Source: Paragyromitra xinjiangensis | Lineage: Eukaryota > Ascomycota > Pezizomycetes > Pezizales > Discinaceae | Length of the DNA stretch: 64,000 nucleotides | Assembly: GCA_038503065.1 (NCBI GenBank) | Contig: JBCAMK010000015.1 | Span: 558,001-622,000 of the forward strand | Reading direction: 5' to 3' | In this document: positions 1 through 14,600 of the stretch, piece by piece | How positions within the stretch are numbered: position 1 is the first letter of the stretch | How the letters are laid out: every line of letters starts with the position of its first letter | Translations under genes and position numbers: made by a program | Notes under the pieces: generated by a model | Seen by the model: only the letters and a program-made list of their open reading frames with translations | What the model was told of the DNA's origin: nothing | Database searches by the model: none

Positions 1-248
1 GTATGAATCAGTCACCAAACTAAATAGAACATCCAGAGAGACCAACGGTAAGCCGTGGGCAAGAAACAAAATCCAGAAGCTAAAAAGAACTTGATGCCCT
101 AGGACAGGCATCACCAAGGCGGGTGATCATCTATGACCCATTTCAACATCACGTGAGCGCTTCAAGTACCAATAGCGTCACACCACGACCTGATGCAACG
201 TCCTCTGCAATCCATCTCAACCCTTACCACGAACCAACCAGCAACAAT

Positions 249-879
249 ATGCCTTCACACGGTAAAGAGGTACCTCTGCTCAAGCGAGTAGCTATTTTGA
301 CCTTACACTGGTATGGCGATAAGAATTGGATTGAAATTTCCACGTTATTGAAAGTTCATCCAGAGACGGCAAGGGCGATTTGTGTTAGAGCCAAGGTATC
401 TGAACCCTATCTGCGGTGTGATTTTGTTTTTGGTATGGGGTGTGGAGTTGAGCTAATGGTCTATGTGGGAGTAGGAGAGAGCTACAGATCCGAATGATTT
501 CGATGATGTTCTTCAGCATTTGGAGAATTTAGAGCGGCCTAGAAAAGATAAAAGCCAACGCGAAGAACACCCTGCGGTAGGACATAGGGCTTCTAGAAAA
601 CCGCAAGTGTCGGCGGTGACAATTGGGTCCGAGGAAATGGAAGTTTTAGAACAGCTAGGTCAACATGAGGGTCAACATAAAGATCAACGCAAGAATCAAC
701 ATAGAGCCCAAAATCTAGCTAAAGTCAAACATAAAATCTCGAATGCGACGAACGCGTCGACGGAATCTAAGGAACTAGAAATTTTGGAGGAAGATCTCTC
801 TTTGGTAGGGAGTACTTTTGTAACCTGTCGTGGAAGTCTTGAAGGTGTAACAATGATGAGAGATATGGATTGGAGGTGA
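249..879 (+). CDS. Small helix-turn-helix protein (183 aa, 2 exons)
   Basis: Joining 249-395 and 475-879 gives 183 residues. The intron has a GTATCT donor, a GCTAAT branch-like site and a GTAG acceptor, and keeps phase 0. Residues 1-60 are a basic, helical segment with a helix-turn-helix pattern (KRVAILTLHWYGDKNW, then EISTLLKVHPETARAICVRAK), like the N-terminal DNA-binding part of Tc1/pogo-type transposases and short fungal homeodomain-like proteins. The remainder is hydrophilic, rich in Gln, Lys and Glu, and not recognised. The ATG at 249 was chosen because it is the first in-frame ATG before the domain. The frame is open upstream to 123 but begins there with GTG. No catalytic transposase domain follows, so this may be a domesticated or truncated transposase head or an independent regulator. 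The domain type is moderately supported; the function is unknown. Confidence 0.55.
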
Positions 880-3800
880 AGGTAGGGGCATTGGTGGTTT
901 ACGCAATATTTGGGCGTATAGGAGAGGAAAGCTGGCCATCTCGAGCATATTCTGAACCAAGCCCTCAGATATAGTGTACCTTTCATACTGATGCATTTTT
1001 ATTGGGGTTGCCATTCATAAACTACATGTACATGTAAATGTATGAGGCTGGCGTGGACATCGTGTAACGTTAACTACTCCAAACACTAATCTTGTTTGAG
1101 CGGCTCTCCACGTGATGCGCCAAAAAGCAAAAACGAATAATACATTTTTACTGTGCAATACCAAACGCAACGATAACTCTAGAAAATTGCAAACTTCTCA
1201 CGGTCGAAAAAGTGGTGTATAGCTTGAAATTTTACGCTTCAATCTCAAGCTGTTTTTAGGAGTTCTTTCTCGGTAGTTGTGAGCAGTTGAAGATCGGTTT
1301 AGCTAGTAGCATTAAAATGGGAGGGTCAACTAACATCACGTCGCGTTGAAAGCTGTGATAACGCAATTCACGCCGACAGATTCGCCATTCTCATTTTAAG
1401 CCCAAATATTACGACATCCCCCAAAGAAACTCAACAAGCTTTCGCTCAAGCATCCAATACCATCGTCTCGGCCGTGGTACTCTGTCCGCTGCGATAAACA
1501 CAAGGTTTCCCTTATGCCACGAACTTCCATCCTCGACAGCTTAGGTGCTAGTATTCTGCTCCATCGAAATAAGTGACTCTTTCAAAACCATTGACTTTTC
1601 TACTTATCAAGCTCCAGATCTTTCTCTAGCTGGACTTTCCTGAAGTTTTCTCCTTCTTGGAATACTCGCTACTACCTTGGGGTCATTCTGCTGGTTCTCT
1701 ATCCTCCGGTTTAGTGGGAAGATAAACTGCATATGCGTTTCAGCTTTTATCAGGTGTAAGGAGGAGGCGGAGGAGGAGGAGGGTGTGGGTAATCTCGGAC
1801 GGCAAACTGAACGTAAAAGCAAGAAGATGATATTGGGAACCGCGGGGATAGTGTGCTGGAGGAAGGCTAGTTGGTGAAGTCGAGGAGGAAGGAGGACAGA
1901 TGTGTGAGGGATGATGGGGATGATTCTGTAGGGCAAGAAGTGTTTGTGGGTAGGAGAACATACCAAAGAAAGGGTGGGCATAAGGGTAGTTGTGGCAAGA
2001 ACGACCGTCCCCTTCCTTCCGTGGTCGGCCTCGAAGAAACAAATCAGGAGAACTCGACTCTAGGCTCTCCCATGGTGCGTAGCAACCTTCTGTGATATGG
2101 GGCTGGGAACGAGTCTCAAGACCAGTCCTAGCTTAAGGCCAGGCCACTCGTGGCAGGTATACGATCGACTTCGCCACCACTGTCCGCTGTCTGCTGTACC
2201 CGCTAATATGCAGGCAACTCATGATTTGACTATTTCCTACCCTTACCTTTCTCCTTTCAAACACTTCACCCGTCTTCCATCTCAATTCAACGAGAACCTA
2301 TCACCTGCCACGTGCTTTGAATAAATTATGTTCGTCATCGCTCACAAAATACCGCAACATGTTCACGAACGCACAATCTCCGATAGAGAAAAGCGGTTTC
2401 CTCAACTTCACGATCTCACCGGAGAGTGAAACCTGCGGCTGCGGGATAGGGGTCGGAATAAGCCAGGGCAACAAACTTTTATGTCTAGGTGCTGATGGAA
2501 ATTTTCGCGCCCTGGGAAGTGGGACCTATTAATATGGATCACCATGAAGTATGCTGAGATGTGATATACTTCGGGAAAGGTGTTTGGTTGGAGAAACACC
2601 GCGATGCGAGAAATCGAGAGTTGATGCGCAATGAGAACTTTGCCACCGTCTAGATGATGGGGTTTGAGTCCTAGGGAGTCTTTGAGGTAGGCTGATTGAT
2701 GGCAAAGTTCTCAGGCACCTTTTTGGCCTATATCCCGGACCTGGACTTCGGGATGTCAATTAAATTAAAGATCCCGCTTTGATTTTCTAGATACCGAGCC
2801 TTGTGCAGCTGGCAAGTACTAGGGATTATTGGTAAAAAACTCAGCCATTCATCCCAGCCCTAACCTAGTGCTATGAGTCAATTTAGTTGGTATATACCAA
2901 TAAGGTTCTCATTATCTGGTTTATATACCTCTCGGTACAGATGGATATGTCAAACTTCTTCGGCTAAGGTAGCAATTATACTATCAGAGACTCTCAGAGT
3001 ATTTGCCGTGGAATTCATCGCACGATTTAAAGGATATTCGGCAAATAATTTAGAGTAAACTTGAGCAACATTCGATAGTTGCATTCATGCAGCCTCATAT
3101 GGAAAAAACTGGCACCAAAGGAACTTACTAATCACCATTAGCGGTGAGACGAGTTTTGTGTGATGGGTTCGGTGTTACGGATGGTTTGCTGGGGGCTCGG
3201 CAAATATCCGGGACATGGCTGTAGCTACTTGTTTGCGTTGGGTGGATCAACGTCAAAGAGGCGCTGTGCGCCCCATCTTATCTGAACCGCTAAAGACAAC
3301 CCTTTATGATCACAGCAACGCGAGTGATTCTTTATGATGGCGATTAGATGTCTTTTTGTCAAGGATTGCCTATTTTTATGCATGTTTCACATTCTCTATG
3401 AGGAAGGGGTGATTGGTTTTCACAGGCCATGGCCGCAACCGAGGAGTTGAACACTGCTATATTGGAGTTGAAGTCTGATCGCGATATGATGAAGAGCTCC
3501 GCGCACAAGTGTTTGGTATGTTTGTCGGGGCGAATTCCCACACTGGGCCACACAATTTTCCACACAAGATAGGTCATGATCAAAGCTTCCATTTCTTTTC
3601 TCTCGCTTTGCGGGTGATATTTTTTTCAGACTCAAACATACCCCAGCTGCAGTGGTTATGGTAAAGAAATTGATCGGCGTTTTCGCCTCTAATCCTGGCA
3701 CCTGCCTAATATGACAGGAAATCAACGGGTGATATTTCATGTCGGATTCCGCTTGGCCGAATGTATCTCTCACTGGTCAATGGTAATACTACCGCGGTTA

Positions 3801-4727
3801 CAATCAGACCACCCTCTCGTCCAAAGATATTTAATATCACTAGCATCGATGGTAACGGAGTCTTTGCCTTATTCAACTACGCCGCCGTAGATCCAGCGAA
3901 TAGTAAGAAAAAGAAAAGAAAAGAAATCAACTCCTGCAGCTAGGCAAGGAACCAACAGATCCCGCCGCTCTCTGATCGAGGCTCTTGCTTTCCCCTCAAG
4001 CTTAAGATCAGATGTATGCTAGGATTCATGCCACATGCCGATGGTTTATGTTCCCAATTGAGCCTCGACTAATCTCCGCTCAACGGAACCTGCGTTATTC
4101 CAAAGCTTGGGGGCAGTATATAATTAGTCGAATCTACGGAATTGGTCTAGTCCCGTGAATCATCATTACCCCTGGCAGTGATCTAGGTAGTGGATCTCAG
4201 GGATAGACCGGGAAGAATTAGAAACTAACATATAGTATCACCCTGCTTAATTCTCACAGGATAGGTTTGCCACACGTTGTGAAAATGACTAATTATGTAA
4301 TCCGCATAGATCTGATCACCGATTAAATTATGGGTATGGGCATTTATAAATAGATCATGGTTTTCGACTTCACAGAGAAAGAAATGATAGACCGAGATCT
4401 GAGAGTAAAGTTCAATAGATTCAAAATTACCGAGTCCCCATTGAGATGTACACACACTTTTGCATAGATACATCTTGAAAGTATAGTCGACGACCCCGCA
4501 ATAACACAAAAGGAAAAAAAATACACTTGTTACCGTCAATTGTAAATTGAGGTACAAAGTGGGGGTTTAGAGGGTTTTTTTTCCAACATATCGTAAAGGA
4601 AACAGTTAATAGGTGAACGAACAAGCCAAGGAAATGAACAAGTCAGTTAATTACTCTCCATCGTCGTTCCTCTCAAGACAAACTCTTTCCAATACCGCGC
4701 CCATTATTTCTGTTGATCACGATCGGT
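880..4727. other. Intergenic, no supported gene
   Basis: Only short open frames overlap each other here on both strands, with no splice-consistent continuation or recognisable domain. A purine-rich run (GGAGGAGGCGGAGGAGGAGGA) lies at about 1760-1782, and an A/G-rich run near 3903-3930. I see no RNA gene or repeat I can support. Confidence 0.5.
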
Positions 4728-5492
4728 TTACAAGCCAAGCAAACCGAGAAGGCCAAGCACAGTGCAGATAATGCAGTTGAGTAGCGAACCCAAGAGAGCC
4801 GTCACGGCGGCAAGAAGCAGGCCAACAAGGCCGGGAATACAGACACCCAAGACACTAAGCAAAAGCTTCAGCGCAATCGTAAGATCGACGATCAGGCCTG
4901 CAACGATGCCGAGAAGAAGGGTAAGGAGCCCCGTAACTGAAAAAATGGTCATGAGCTGAGTGGATTTATAGCAAATATAGCGATGGAAGAATACTCACGA
5001 AGACCGCACTTTCCAAGGAGGAAGTTAAGAGCATCAATGATCGCAATCCAAATCAAGGCGAGTAAATCAATGCATACAGAAGGGTTGGGGAACGTCCAGC
5101 CTGAGGGGATATCCTTCTTGCAGTTGTTTGCTCCGGTGGTGATGATTGTACTACATTCCTTTGCCCAGCTGGTAACTTGGCCAGTGCTGCACTTGCTAGA
5201 ACAAGTGGTCTCTGAAAACATAAATTAGTCGCTAGAATTCTTTCTTATTAGAGATTTACATACTCCACTTAGTGTGACAAGCATCGAGATTGGTCTTTAT
5301 GGTTGTAATGTGACCAATGACGGTGTCGGCAGTAGCATCACGAGCAGCGAGAGACGTGGAGGCCACAGGAGAGGCAACAACTATCGACTAATTAGCCCAA
5401 GCCTTGAGATAATTTTCAGATTTCTAAAAATTACCGAAGCTGCTGAAAATGCAGGCAACAACAGACAAAGTGCTGAGAATGGAGAACTTCAT
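4728..5492 (-). CDS. Small secreted protein with strongly hydrophobic C-terminus (198 aa, 4 exons)
   Basis: Exons on the minus strand are 5492-5435, 5380-5264, 5211-4999 and 4936-4728. All three introns are GT-AG and phase 1, and they sum exactly to 198 codons plus stop. Residues 1-20 are a clear signal peptide (MKFSILSTLSVVACIFSS). The middle region has clustered Cys, including TTCSSKCSTGQ, KECST, NNCKKD and PSVCIDL. The last 70 residues are almost entirely Leu, Ile, Val, Gly and Ala with LLG/GLL repeats, ending GLLGLLGL. The family is not recognised. Candidates are a surface-active hydrophobin-like protein (but without the hydrophobin eight-Cys spacing) or a secreted effector-type protein. 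The C-terminus may embed in membrane or self-assemble; that is inference. A TATATAA lies 146 bp upstream of the ATG. Confidence 0.75.
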
Positions 5493-5637
5493 TGTCGAGT
5501 ATGGATGAGTTTTTGGCTGAAGAGATAGATATCTGCGGCGGGCTCAAGGCAAAGTGGTAGAGGAAAGAGAAGCTGTTGGCTGTGTTGGACGAGATGAGGG
5601 TGGTGAGGAGTAGAGTAAGGGCGGAGGCAGAGGCCCC

Positions 5638-5644
5638 TTATATA
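5638..5644 (-). promoter_or_regulatory. TATA box of the small secreted protein gene
   Basis: TATATAA read on the minus strand, 146 bp upstream of the ATG at 5492 and followed by a pyrimidine-rich leader. The position is plausible for a core promoter. Confidence 0.4.
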
Positions 5645-8600
5645 GGGAAATTCTCAAGGGAACGATTGCTTGTCTCCGTAGTCTTGCGTTTTGATTCTTC
5701 CTCTGCTAGTCTCAAGACGGGTTTTCCCGGTCTCTTGGTCAAGGGTATGCCAAATAGAGTCCGGTACCTTCACTAAAAAAATTACTAGGCATGAAGTGCT
5801 ATGACCAATCCTGGGAAACCTGTAGGAGACAGTAAAGATGACCACGGCCTTGCTCAAGCCTCTCCGTATTAATTACAAACAGCCGGTCACAAGTCTGAAC
5901 ACCACCATACGGTTAATTCCGTAATAGCTGCCTAATAAGTGCATAAGTTATAGAGGGGGAAGGAGAAATAGCATTGATAGCAGCTTGTTGGATGATTAAA
6001 GCCTAAGGCCAAGGTTACTTATTTCACACTTCCTTGTTTTAACATGTAGGTAACACCACGTAGTTGATTCTTTTCAGCGTCTTATTTCTTTTGCACCGAT
6101 CTCAGGTGGTTCGTATTTCTTCTTGAGTGGGGAATCTCTTTGTGCTGATAACGACCAATCGTTAACGCGTTGGCGTCTCAAATCCACAAAACCAGTACTC
6201 AAACACTCTAACGCCCTAATATACGAACTAACTACGATTGCACAAGCAATCATTCTCTAATTCCTCCAATTACTTTGCTTCGGCTATTGAGAGTGGTGTT
6301 TACAGCTAAAGAAACTACTCTCATTTTTGACCAGAACCTTGTCATCACCCCTATCAGTATGGCACGGGTTATTACCACTATTGTGCTCTTTCTGCATACT
6401 CACGAGAGAATGCTGAGATGAAGGTTTTAATATAATCCGCGGTACTAAGCGAGGGTCTAAAAATGGTTCACGGAGATGGACCTTTATCCTGTCCTGGAAG
6501 GGCTCTTGGTAAAGTAGAAAGGCACAATAGTGCCCAGCCAACCCATAACAGAAAGGTTCATGGTGATCAAGTGTCTTGCTTGCTTGTTTCTCCTACTAGA
6601 TTACCTGGGGTGAAAATTTACTTGTCGTCCAGTTTTCACTGCATGATGTTGTCCTACGAAACCGTCCAGAGTCTTAGGTTTGCAAGGACTTACGTTCTTG
6701 CCAACACACTAAAAATTGGTACTTGGGTTTTCTTCGAACAAGTGCCATCGTGATTACGACCCTTGACCCCGTACTTTACCGAGAAATCATGACTTAAACG
6801 TGACGATTTGCCTTGCGAAGTTTTCTTTCTAGAGTAGTGCTACACGTTTAAAAGGCGTTTTCATTGCTTATGCCAATTCTACTAACGTTATAACAGGTAC
6901 GCGAACGTAAAAAATCTTGCTTTTTGAGTGAGTTGGCAGCAGGGGCTCTAACGATATTAACTAATACCGATGATTGGCCACTCGAGAAATAAAATTCTTT
7001 CTTTTTTGAGATTCCTGGATTTCCAAGGGTAGTTTGTAACACTAGTAGATGCGGGAGGCCTCGCCTTCGGCTGCGAGATAAATGCCGAGAATTCGAGATC
7101 GACAGTTACACTAGAAGGCTGAATTCTCCGCTGGATATTAAATTTCTTCCATATGTCCAACCACACCCTTGGCCTATACATGCATTGTGTAACGGTATCT
7201 GTCGATGTTAAAACAGGGAAGATTGTGCGATGGGAGATCTACAAAATAAGCGTTGCATAACATGGGGAATTTGCCGTGATCTTCGATTTGACGGGACCAC
7301 TAGCCCGGTGACTACGATAGAGTACTTTTGACAGGTCTCAAAATCCGGATTGAGGTGTGCGATTTGCGTGGAGACATGCCAATCGACCAGTCTAAAGAGA
7401 TCGGCTCCTGGAATGGACGCACGTTGAAGTTTTGGCACTTATCGTTACCTATATATGTTACCAATGACGATCGTCTAGCAATGATGATGATGTACCTACT
7501 TACTCCAGTAGGTACTCAGTCCCGCAGGATGAATACCCATAAAGAGTCTATCCTTTTAGGAGAATAGTTATTTTCTTGATAAACTCATTATGAAAAGAAA
7601 AAGTACTCAGTCTCGGCTAGTACCGCTAACGGAAGATTCCATCTTTATATGCGAATAGCTTGCTACTGGACGTTGAAATATGCCTAGAGAGTGCATCGGT
7701 GATTGCCGCGGTCCGTGCCGCGGCTCATGCCGCTACTCCGCTGGGCGTGCGTAGAAGCTTAAGTAGATCGCTCCTAATACTCCAATCACTCTCAAGAAAT
7801 TTACGAGTCTGAATTCGGCTAAAAAAGCTCTAAAGAATCAAAAACAAATATGTTAAAGAAGCAACGCGATGCCCAGAAGCTATAATCGCTTAGTGACAGC
7901 GGTTTTGTTTTTCATCGGTGATTTGAGAACTTAGCTATGGCTATGGGGGTGGGTCCTGAATCCTGAATATAGCCCTCACTTCTAGTAAATTGCGCTTAGC
8001 CAGGGTAGCAATTTGTTAGCGTTTTGATGGGATCCTACAATTATTGTGCTTGAATTCCCATTGCTTCTCTATTAGTACTCGTTCCATCCCATTAAGATTG
8101 ATGGTGCCTGTCGATAGAAGCTATGGTACCAGGTTTAAGCGATAACTGGGAGTAATATTATGAGCCTCTAAGGTAAAGATGTACTCCTTCGCCAAGGGTA
8201 TGTTGTGCATCTCCTTAGGTTTTAGTTGGATATCCATAGCTTCTAGGATACGTATGTACTGTTTCTCGGCAATTCGCCCCCATTCTGCAGTGAAACGATC
8301 GACAACCGAGACCAATCTATGCTATTAAGATGAGCTCTAGTTGGGCCTGGATAAAGGCTAATCTGGTTCAGGTAAGCGGCAATATTTCGCTCCTGGCAAC
8401 AAGTGGCTCAGAAGTCCCAAATTCAAGTTTTCCTAACGCCCAGAGCTGCTCGAGAATCAACCAGTGAGACAAGTGTAGTCTGTTTTAGTGGGCTACAGCC
8501 TTTAGCCCGATCTAAGCAGGATATTGGGTGATTCTTGGGAATTCCCAGGTCTCCCCTCGTATCACATTCACCTCACGGTGAATTTATTTGTCTCCTACTC

Positions 8601-11600
8601 CAACTCAAGCCTTGGAATCAATAGTTCTTGACTTCTCACTTATTTCCAATATAACTTGCTCTTTTGACGTTCCGGCGCCGCTGACGTACGACTAAAAGTT
8701 TCTATTCGGCTCTTACCTTATTATCTAAGTTCTTATGCCTATACAACCTAACTTTGGTACTACTATCGATCTCACTCACACACTTATTTCTCCTCCCTTA
8801 CCACTTCATGCACCTTCTGTTTCCTGAATCTTATGTCTAGCTGAAGCCGCCCCATGCCGCATTTTGTACAACCAATCATAAAATCTCACTCGTAAACCAT
8901 GCATTATCCAGTTTACGATTACACGATCTTAACCTTGCAGCTTCAGCTAATGCCAAGAGCTCCTAGTTTTCCTTTCGAAAGTTGGTCAACGCATGATCCT
9001 GGCTAGATGCATGTCACTTACCTTGCCGAAGTACTTTTGCTAGACGTGGCACTGTCCTATTACTTGCAAGTCAATAATGATCAAGTTCAAGTTTCTTTTT
9101 TCGTCAGAGGTACTTTTTTCAGAATAAAAGATACTCACTTCACCTCTGCCCGAACATAATTATTGATTGCCATACATAGGCACGTATCTTATTCTTTAGA
9201 GACTCTAGGTGCGGATACTGTATCTTGAGAAACTATTGAGCGGATGGTGGTGAATCTCCGAGTTCTGAGCTGCCCTAATCACAATTTTTGATAGATCGCG
9301 TATCAACCTTGCATCTAGGTTTGGGGTGTTGTGTGTCGGTTTTGTTTTCATCCTCGCTTCTTTTGCCGGAAAGAAGTTCTAAAACGGCTGATCATAAATT
9401 AACAGGTATTTTTTCGTGTTATATTAAGTGGCGTTTGCACGGTACTTATTGTTGATGTCTGTGCTTATTTGGCCCCACACAAAATCGAGTATCTAGAGGA
9501 TTTACGCGGATCTACGATGTCAACTGTAACCTTGCAACCGGCACTCCTATGTGGTGGCGATATCACACCTGTGTTTGTTTTGGCACTGGTTCTTGGGGTT
9601 TTTATTGATGGGTGTTTGTGTTCTGAATACCTGCAATATCGTGTATCTATACGTAGTTTAGAGAATATGTGAAAGCTCGTGGACCATCACGTCCTTACCA
9701 ACATAGCTCCCATCTCTTTCTTGGTCAACGAAGCTAGTAGTATTCTTGGAAGCTTGTCATTTTCCTACCCTCACGCAGGCCTAAACCTAGATTGTCTCGG
9801 CTCTAGATAGATCGCTATCACAGCTATCAGTTCCCGATACATGTGTGCTAGTAGTTCGGGTGTTAGTACTGCGGGCCCAACTCCCGAGATCTGCAGATAT
9901 CCGCTGCAGATCTGGGTACCCCGAGAGCTGGTTTTAGCTACCTCGGCGTAGACATATTCCTTGTCTGGCTTTTCAGAGGCTCGGGTCGTGGCTCTGCAGG
10001 TAATGCATAACTAGATCTGCTTAGATCATGTGCTCATCCGTCAAGGTATAACCTAGGAAATAGTATTACTGTTTTTGTGGTAGGGTGTCTGTACGACGCT
10101 GCGCTATACAATTGTGCGCACGCCTGGGACGAACACCTCTACTGTGGGCTTAGGTATTTAGCTATAGTCAAGAGGGGTGCATGAAGGCAATATACACGAC
10201 GAATCAAATAGCCTACGTGAAGTAGCATTTTCTTGAGTTTAAGATAGGGAGTTATTGTAATGATAGTTACCGGTGCTACACAGCATAGAATCTTGTCCGG
10301 CAGTTGAGTTTCTAAACGATCATCGATAGTCACTCGGTCAAGATGAAATCTCGTTAACCTAGATCCATGTAATTAGAGTACATAATACGGATCTTTCGCC
10401 TCTTGAGCTGACAGCGATGCGCTGCGTCACGTATACCAAATCCCCTTCATCAGAATTAGGCTGAATTAAATCTGATTCAGCGATTTTGCCACAAAATAAG
10501 ATAGAATATTTACCGAAATCTTGTACCTGTCTCATCGGAGAATTTTTAATATCGCTGCCGGTAGCTCCGTAAGACATATGCATCTGAAACTGTTAGCGCT
10601 TGAGATGGCTGAGTCACTCAGCCACAGCTCTCTGGTTGGTAGAACAGCCAGTTTAGGAAAGGTCCGAAGCTGCATGTCTCACAGCTGCTTCCACCGTCGG
10701 GCAAGCCGCAAGCAAGCTCATTCTTGTGACACTTAACTGACCCACATATGTCACGGAACGTGTTATGTACCGCATGTCTATTTAGTCTAAATGGCGGTGA
10801 ACGAGGTGGGGTTACGTGCCCACAACTGCCTAATACTAGATCTAGATTCAAGAAACCCTCGGTAGAAATTCGCTAGCCGTACTAGAAATATCTGTAACAG
10901 AGTGACACTGTGACCCACTATTGAGCATGTCACTTGTGGCCGCAACCCATGGTTCTAGTTACTAAATACCGTTGATCCTTGTAACCCCCAGGGACAAGTT
11001 ATAATAGTTAACTTTTCGTTTCGCCAAGCATCAATTCAGGTGTATACTTACACTTGGCTGGTGCCTGTACCACCGCCAAACTAATTAAGCTACATACATG
11101 TAAGAAAGCTGTGCAGCGAGTGGGTGCCTTTCTGCTTAAAATACAGATGAAATTCTTAATTTATGGCCAGTTTCAATGCTATATACCAAGAACCTTTACT
11201 AGCTGCTAGCTAAGTTTCCTGCTAGGGAAGATATTCTTCCTACAGCTTGTATTCATGGGCATTTTGGCTTGAGCAAATACTCACAGAGTTCTATTTTTCA
11301 TATTAGTAATATTTCCTGGTGGTATTACCCAAAGCGGCAGGACTCAAGCTTCTTATCTTCAAAGTAAGCCTCTTGATGTTATCAGATCTTTAGTTAGATT
11401 AGTATCCACTTTACTGCGTGGGGAAGCGACAAGCTTTAGCTGCAGGCCGGACCCGGGCCGGCTGATGGATGTTACTCAATCGTGGCTCGTATAGGCGCTA
11501 CTAACAGGGAGCCGTAACGCCGAACTAATCGCCGAGTTAAGTACCGATTGGCTGGGGAAACTTGGGTTTGCACTACCCTTTCCAGTGTCTCGCCAATAAT

Positions 11601-14600
11601 TGTCAACCTTCATCAGTACTGTGATTTGCAAAATATATGCTGTTCCCCGAGACAGCTGATTTCAGTCAGGTTCTGTTTGGTGAGTAGTAGGTGGTGATGA
11701 GAATAGGCCCGACTTCAGATTAGAAAATGGAGAATAGAGAATAGGGTAGATAAAGGGTACTCGTGCCATAGGGCAGGTACATGGTTGGCCAAATCCATTC
11801 TTAGGTTAATTTCCAGATGTGAGTTTTGGGATGCTGTTACAGGACGAATCGAAAGCGGGTGCCACAGGACGTCATTTTTTGGTATTTATGTTAGAGTAGG
11901 AGTAGTTGTGGGTCTAATCCCACTTGTAAAGCTATTTTTGTTTGATTCAGTTGATGCTTCGGTGGCCGCACGAAGTGTAGAGGTAGTAGAGGCTTAGGTA
12001 TGAAGATGTGAAAGCTGCGCTAACACATCCTTGAAGATGAGCGGTCAAGTGCATAGCGAGCCGTAGACAGGGGCCTAACACTAGATATTCTTGTGGTGGA
12101 TAACTACGGAAAAAGCTCGACCGAATTACTGATAAAATGAATAAAAACATCGTTTCGTGGCGGCTTACCATGTTTCACCTGCAGTGCTTTCACCCTCTGC
12201 AATTTGTTCATAGTATCGGCTTTTTTTCTAGTTTTCTCTGCGTTGATTTGTTTCAGACTTCGGACGTTAATCGTGACCAACTTCCTTCAATTATAAGGAC
12301 GGAAAGCGTGACGTGTCCGAATGTACTCGAGATCACGTCGGCGACATGAGTGTTGTATCTCGGTTCAAAAGCTCTTTAAGGAAGAGGTTCAGCTCCCGGG
12401 TGACAGGGATCTGTTCTCCGGAGATCCTCCTCATTATATAGGATTGCATTCCGAGGGCAGAAGTTACTTCTTACTTGGGATAGGGCCAGGATTCTTTCAG
12501 AGATGATTACTATACCTTCTAGCTGATACTCTATATGATATCGCGGGGAAAATCAAGTATGTTTGATGGAAGGGGGTATCACATAAGTCAGGTTTCGATA
12601 TCTGATAGGTATCTGATAGGTAACTGGTACCGACAAATGCCATACAAGTTGTAACTACGTACCTGGTACACAAGAAGTGGGCGATTAGAAAGGTAATATT
12701 TAAGTAATTTTCAACTTGATCATGTGGTGACTTATCTTTTCGGCTGGTTGCTCCACTTACTAGCCCCCGCTGATCATGATATACAGTAGGTTTGGGGTCT
12801 CCAGGATGGAACCGCTGTTTTATGGACTCATCTGATTAAATTATTGGCTTGGGTGCTTGGTCATCGCTATTGTGGGTATCAAGACTTGGGAAATTGTAAA
12901 TGATGACCAGGAAGGTATATACATCGCTGCAGGACGATAAGCAGTATACGTACTACTTACACCTACAAATTTGGTTTTGATCAAGCTGCCTATACGTAGA
13001 TATAGTATAATTCGCAAAAGCAATATGTATAGCTATAAATCTTCACATGTCAAAGGCACGTGTATATTCACTACAAGCTTAAGGACTTTTAGGATTACTT
13101 GCTAGATAAGGCTTATAATTAGAGGAGTAACGCTTGGGTGTTACGGGCACATGAACTGATTATAGATTTCACATGGAAACCGAGAAGTAGGAGAAAAATT
13201 GGACAAAACTGTGTGTAACACGAACATAATTCGGCCCAGCGGAATCGCGCTGGACTCTAGCATAGACGGGCAGCTAGGAAGACTTCTACTAGGCATATAC
13301 GGTCATCTGGCTTATAATACTCTTAATGCTCATCAACACTTGCTACATTTTCGAGGAGATAGACTAGTCCTTCACGCACGTACACCGGCAGGATATTTCG
13401 GCGGCGTTTGTATTGTTGCCCTGAGAGTTGTTAACGTTTGGATATAACTAGGTTCAACTCGTACTCTAGATAGTACCTTACTTTAATTTCGTTTCGCCGC
13501 GCTTCACTGCTCTTTGAGAAAGATGAATCAATCAAGCAATCTCTGGGTGAGATATATTACTTAACGTTAGGGTTCGTCTCTCGATAGACGCTATACCTAA
13601 AGGAGTAATGAGACGACCTATCTACAAGCGACCCCTCGAGCTCTGCCTCTGACATTCGGGGTAATGGGGAAGTCAATTATACTATCTACAAAATGTTTAA
13701 AATCTGGGCTAATTTTTTATTTTAATCATAGTTTAATTGTTATCCGGTACAAGAACGTCGCACGCAACAAAGAAATAGTGTGAAGGGCTAGGGCCGCTAG
13801 GTTGAGATCGAAGAGGTTATACAAGTATATTGATATAAGGAGATACGCCAACAATGATGGTAATGACGATTATTGTGGGTGTAAAGTGGTAAAAGTTAGT
13901 GAATGGGAGGAAGGATCCGGAGATATAACGGAGAAAGAAGGGCAGGGAAACTACTAACGAGTGTGTATAGCTATAGGTATAGTGCGCGCACTCTTAAATG
14001 TAGACCATGCTTTTTGGGCTGATATTCCGACACTTACACCCGGCAGAATTGCTCAAGAAAAGCTAACAAGCCTAGGGTGGTAGTGGTAAAACTCAATAGC
14101 TTTTTACAGAGCATAGATCCTAGTGGTTGTTGTGGAATAAAACTTCACTTTTGGCTGTAAAAAGCAACAAATTGAACATTTTTTTAATTATGAGTTTATT
14201 ATAGCTATAAAACTAGCTACAAAAGGATAGACCCTTTATGGGTATTCATCCTACGCAAATGGAACATTCTAATTATAAGAGGTACCCTACAAGTGATAAG
14301 ATATACGCAGGAGGAGTATACATGATGATTTAATTTTGAAGGTTAATAAATGCATCTTTAGCAATTAGAAACACATCTTTGGACGGAAATATGTTTAGAA
14401 TGGCTGGTTGTGAAGATAACAAAGTTGAAAATCTTAGGAGGAGGAAAACACTAAGTTTGGTATGGTGTTTGGCGCTCTCGGTAAGACAGTGGCGTTCCAC
14501 CTATGGATTTGATTGGTCTACATTTAAACGTGCGTGCACCATAATTATCTTAACAACCGTAGTAGTAATAGCAGTAGAAGTTCAAAAGCAGCTTACTACA

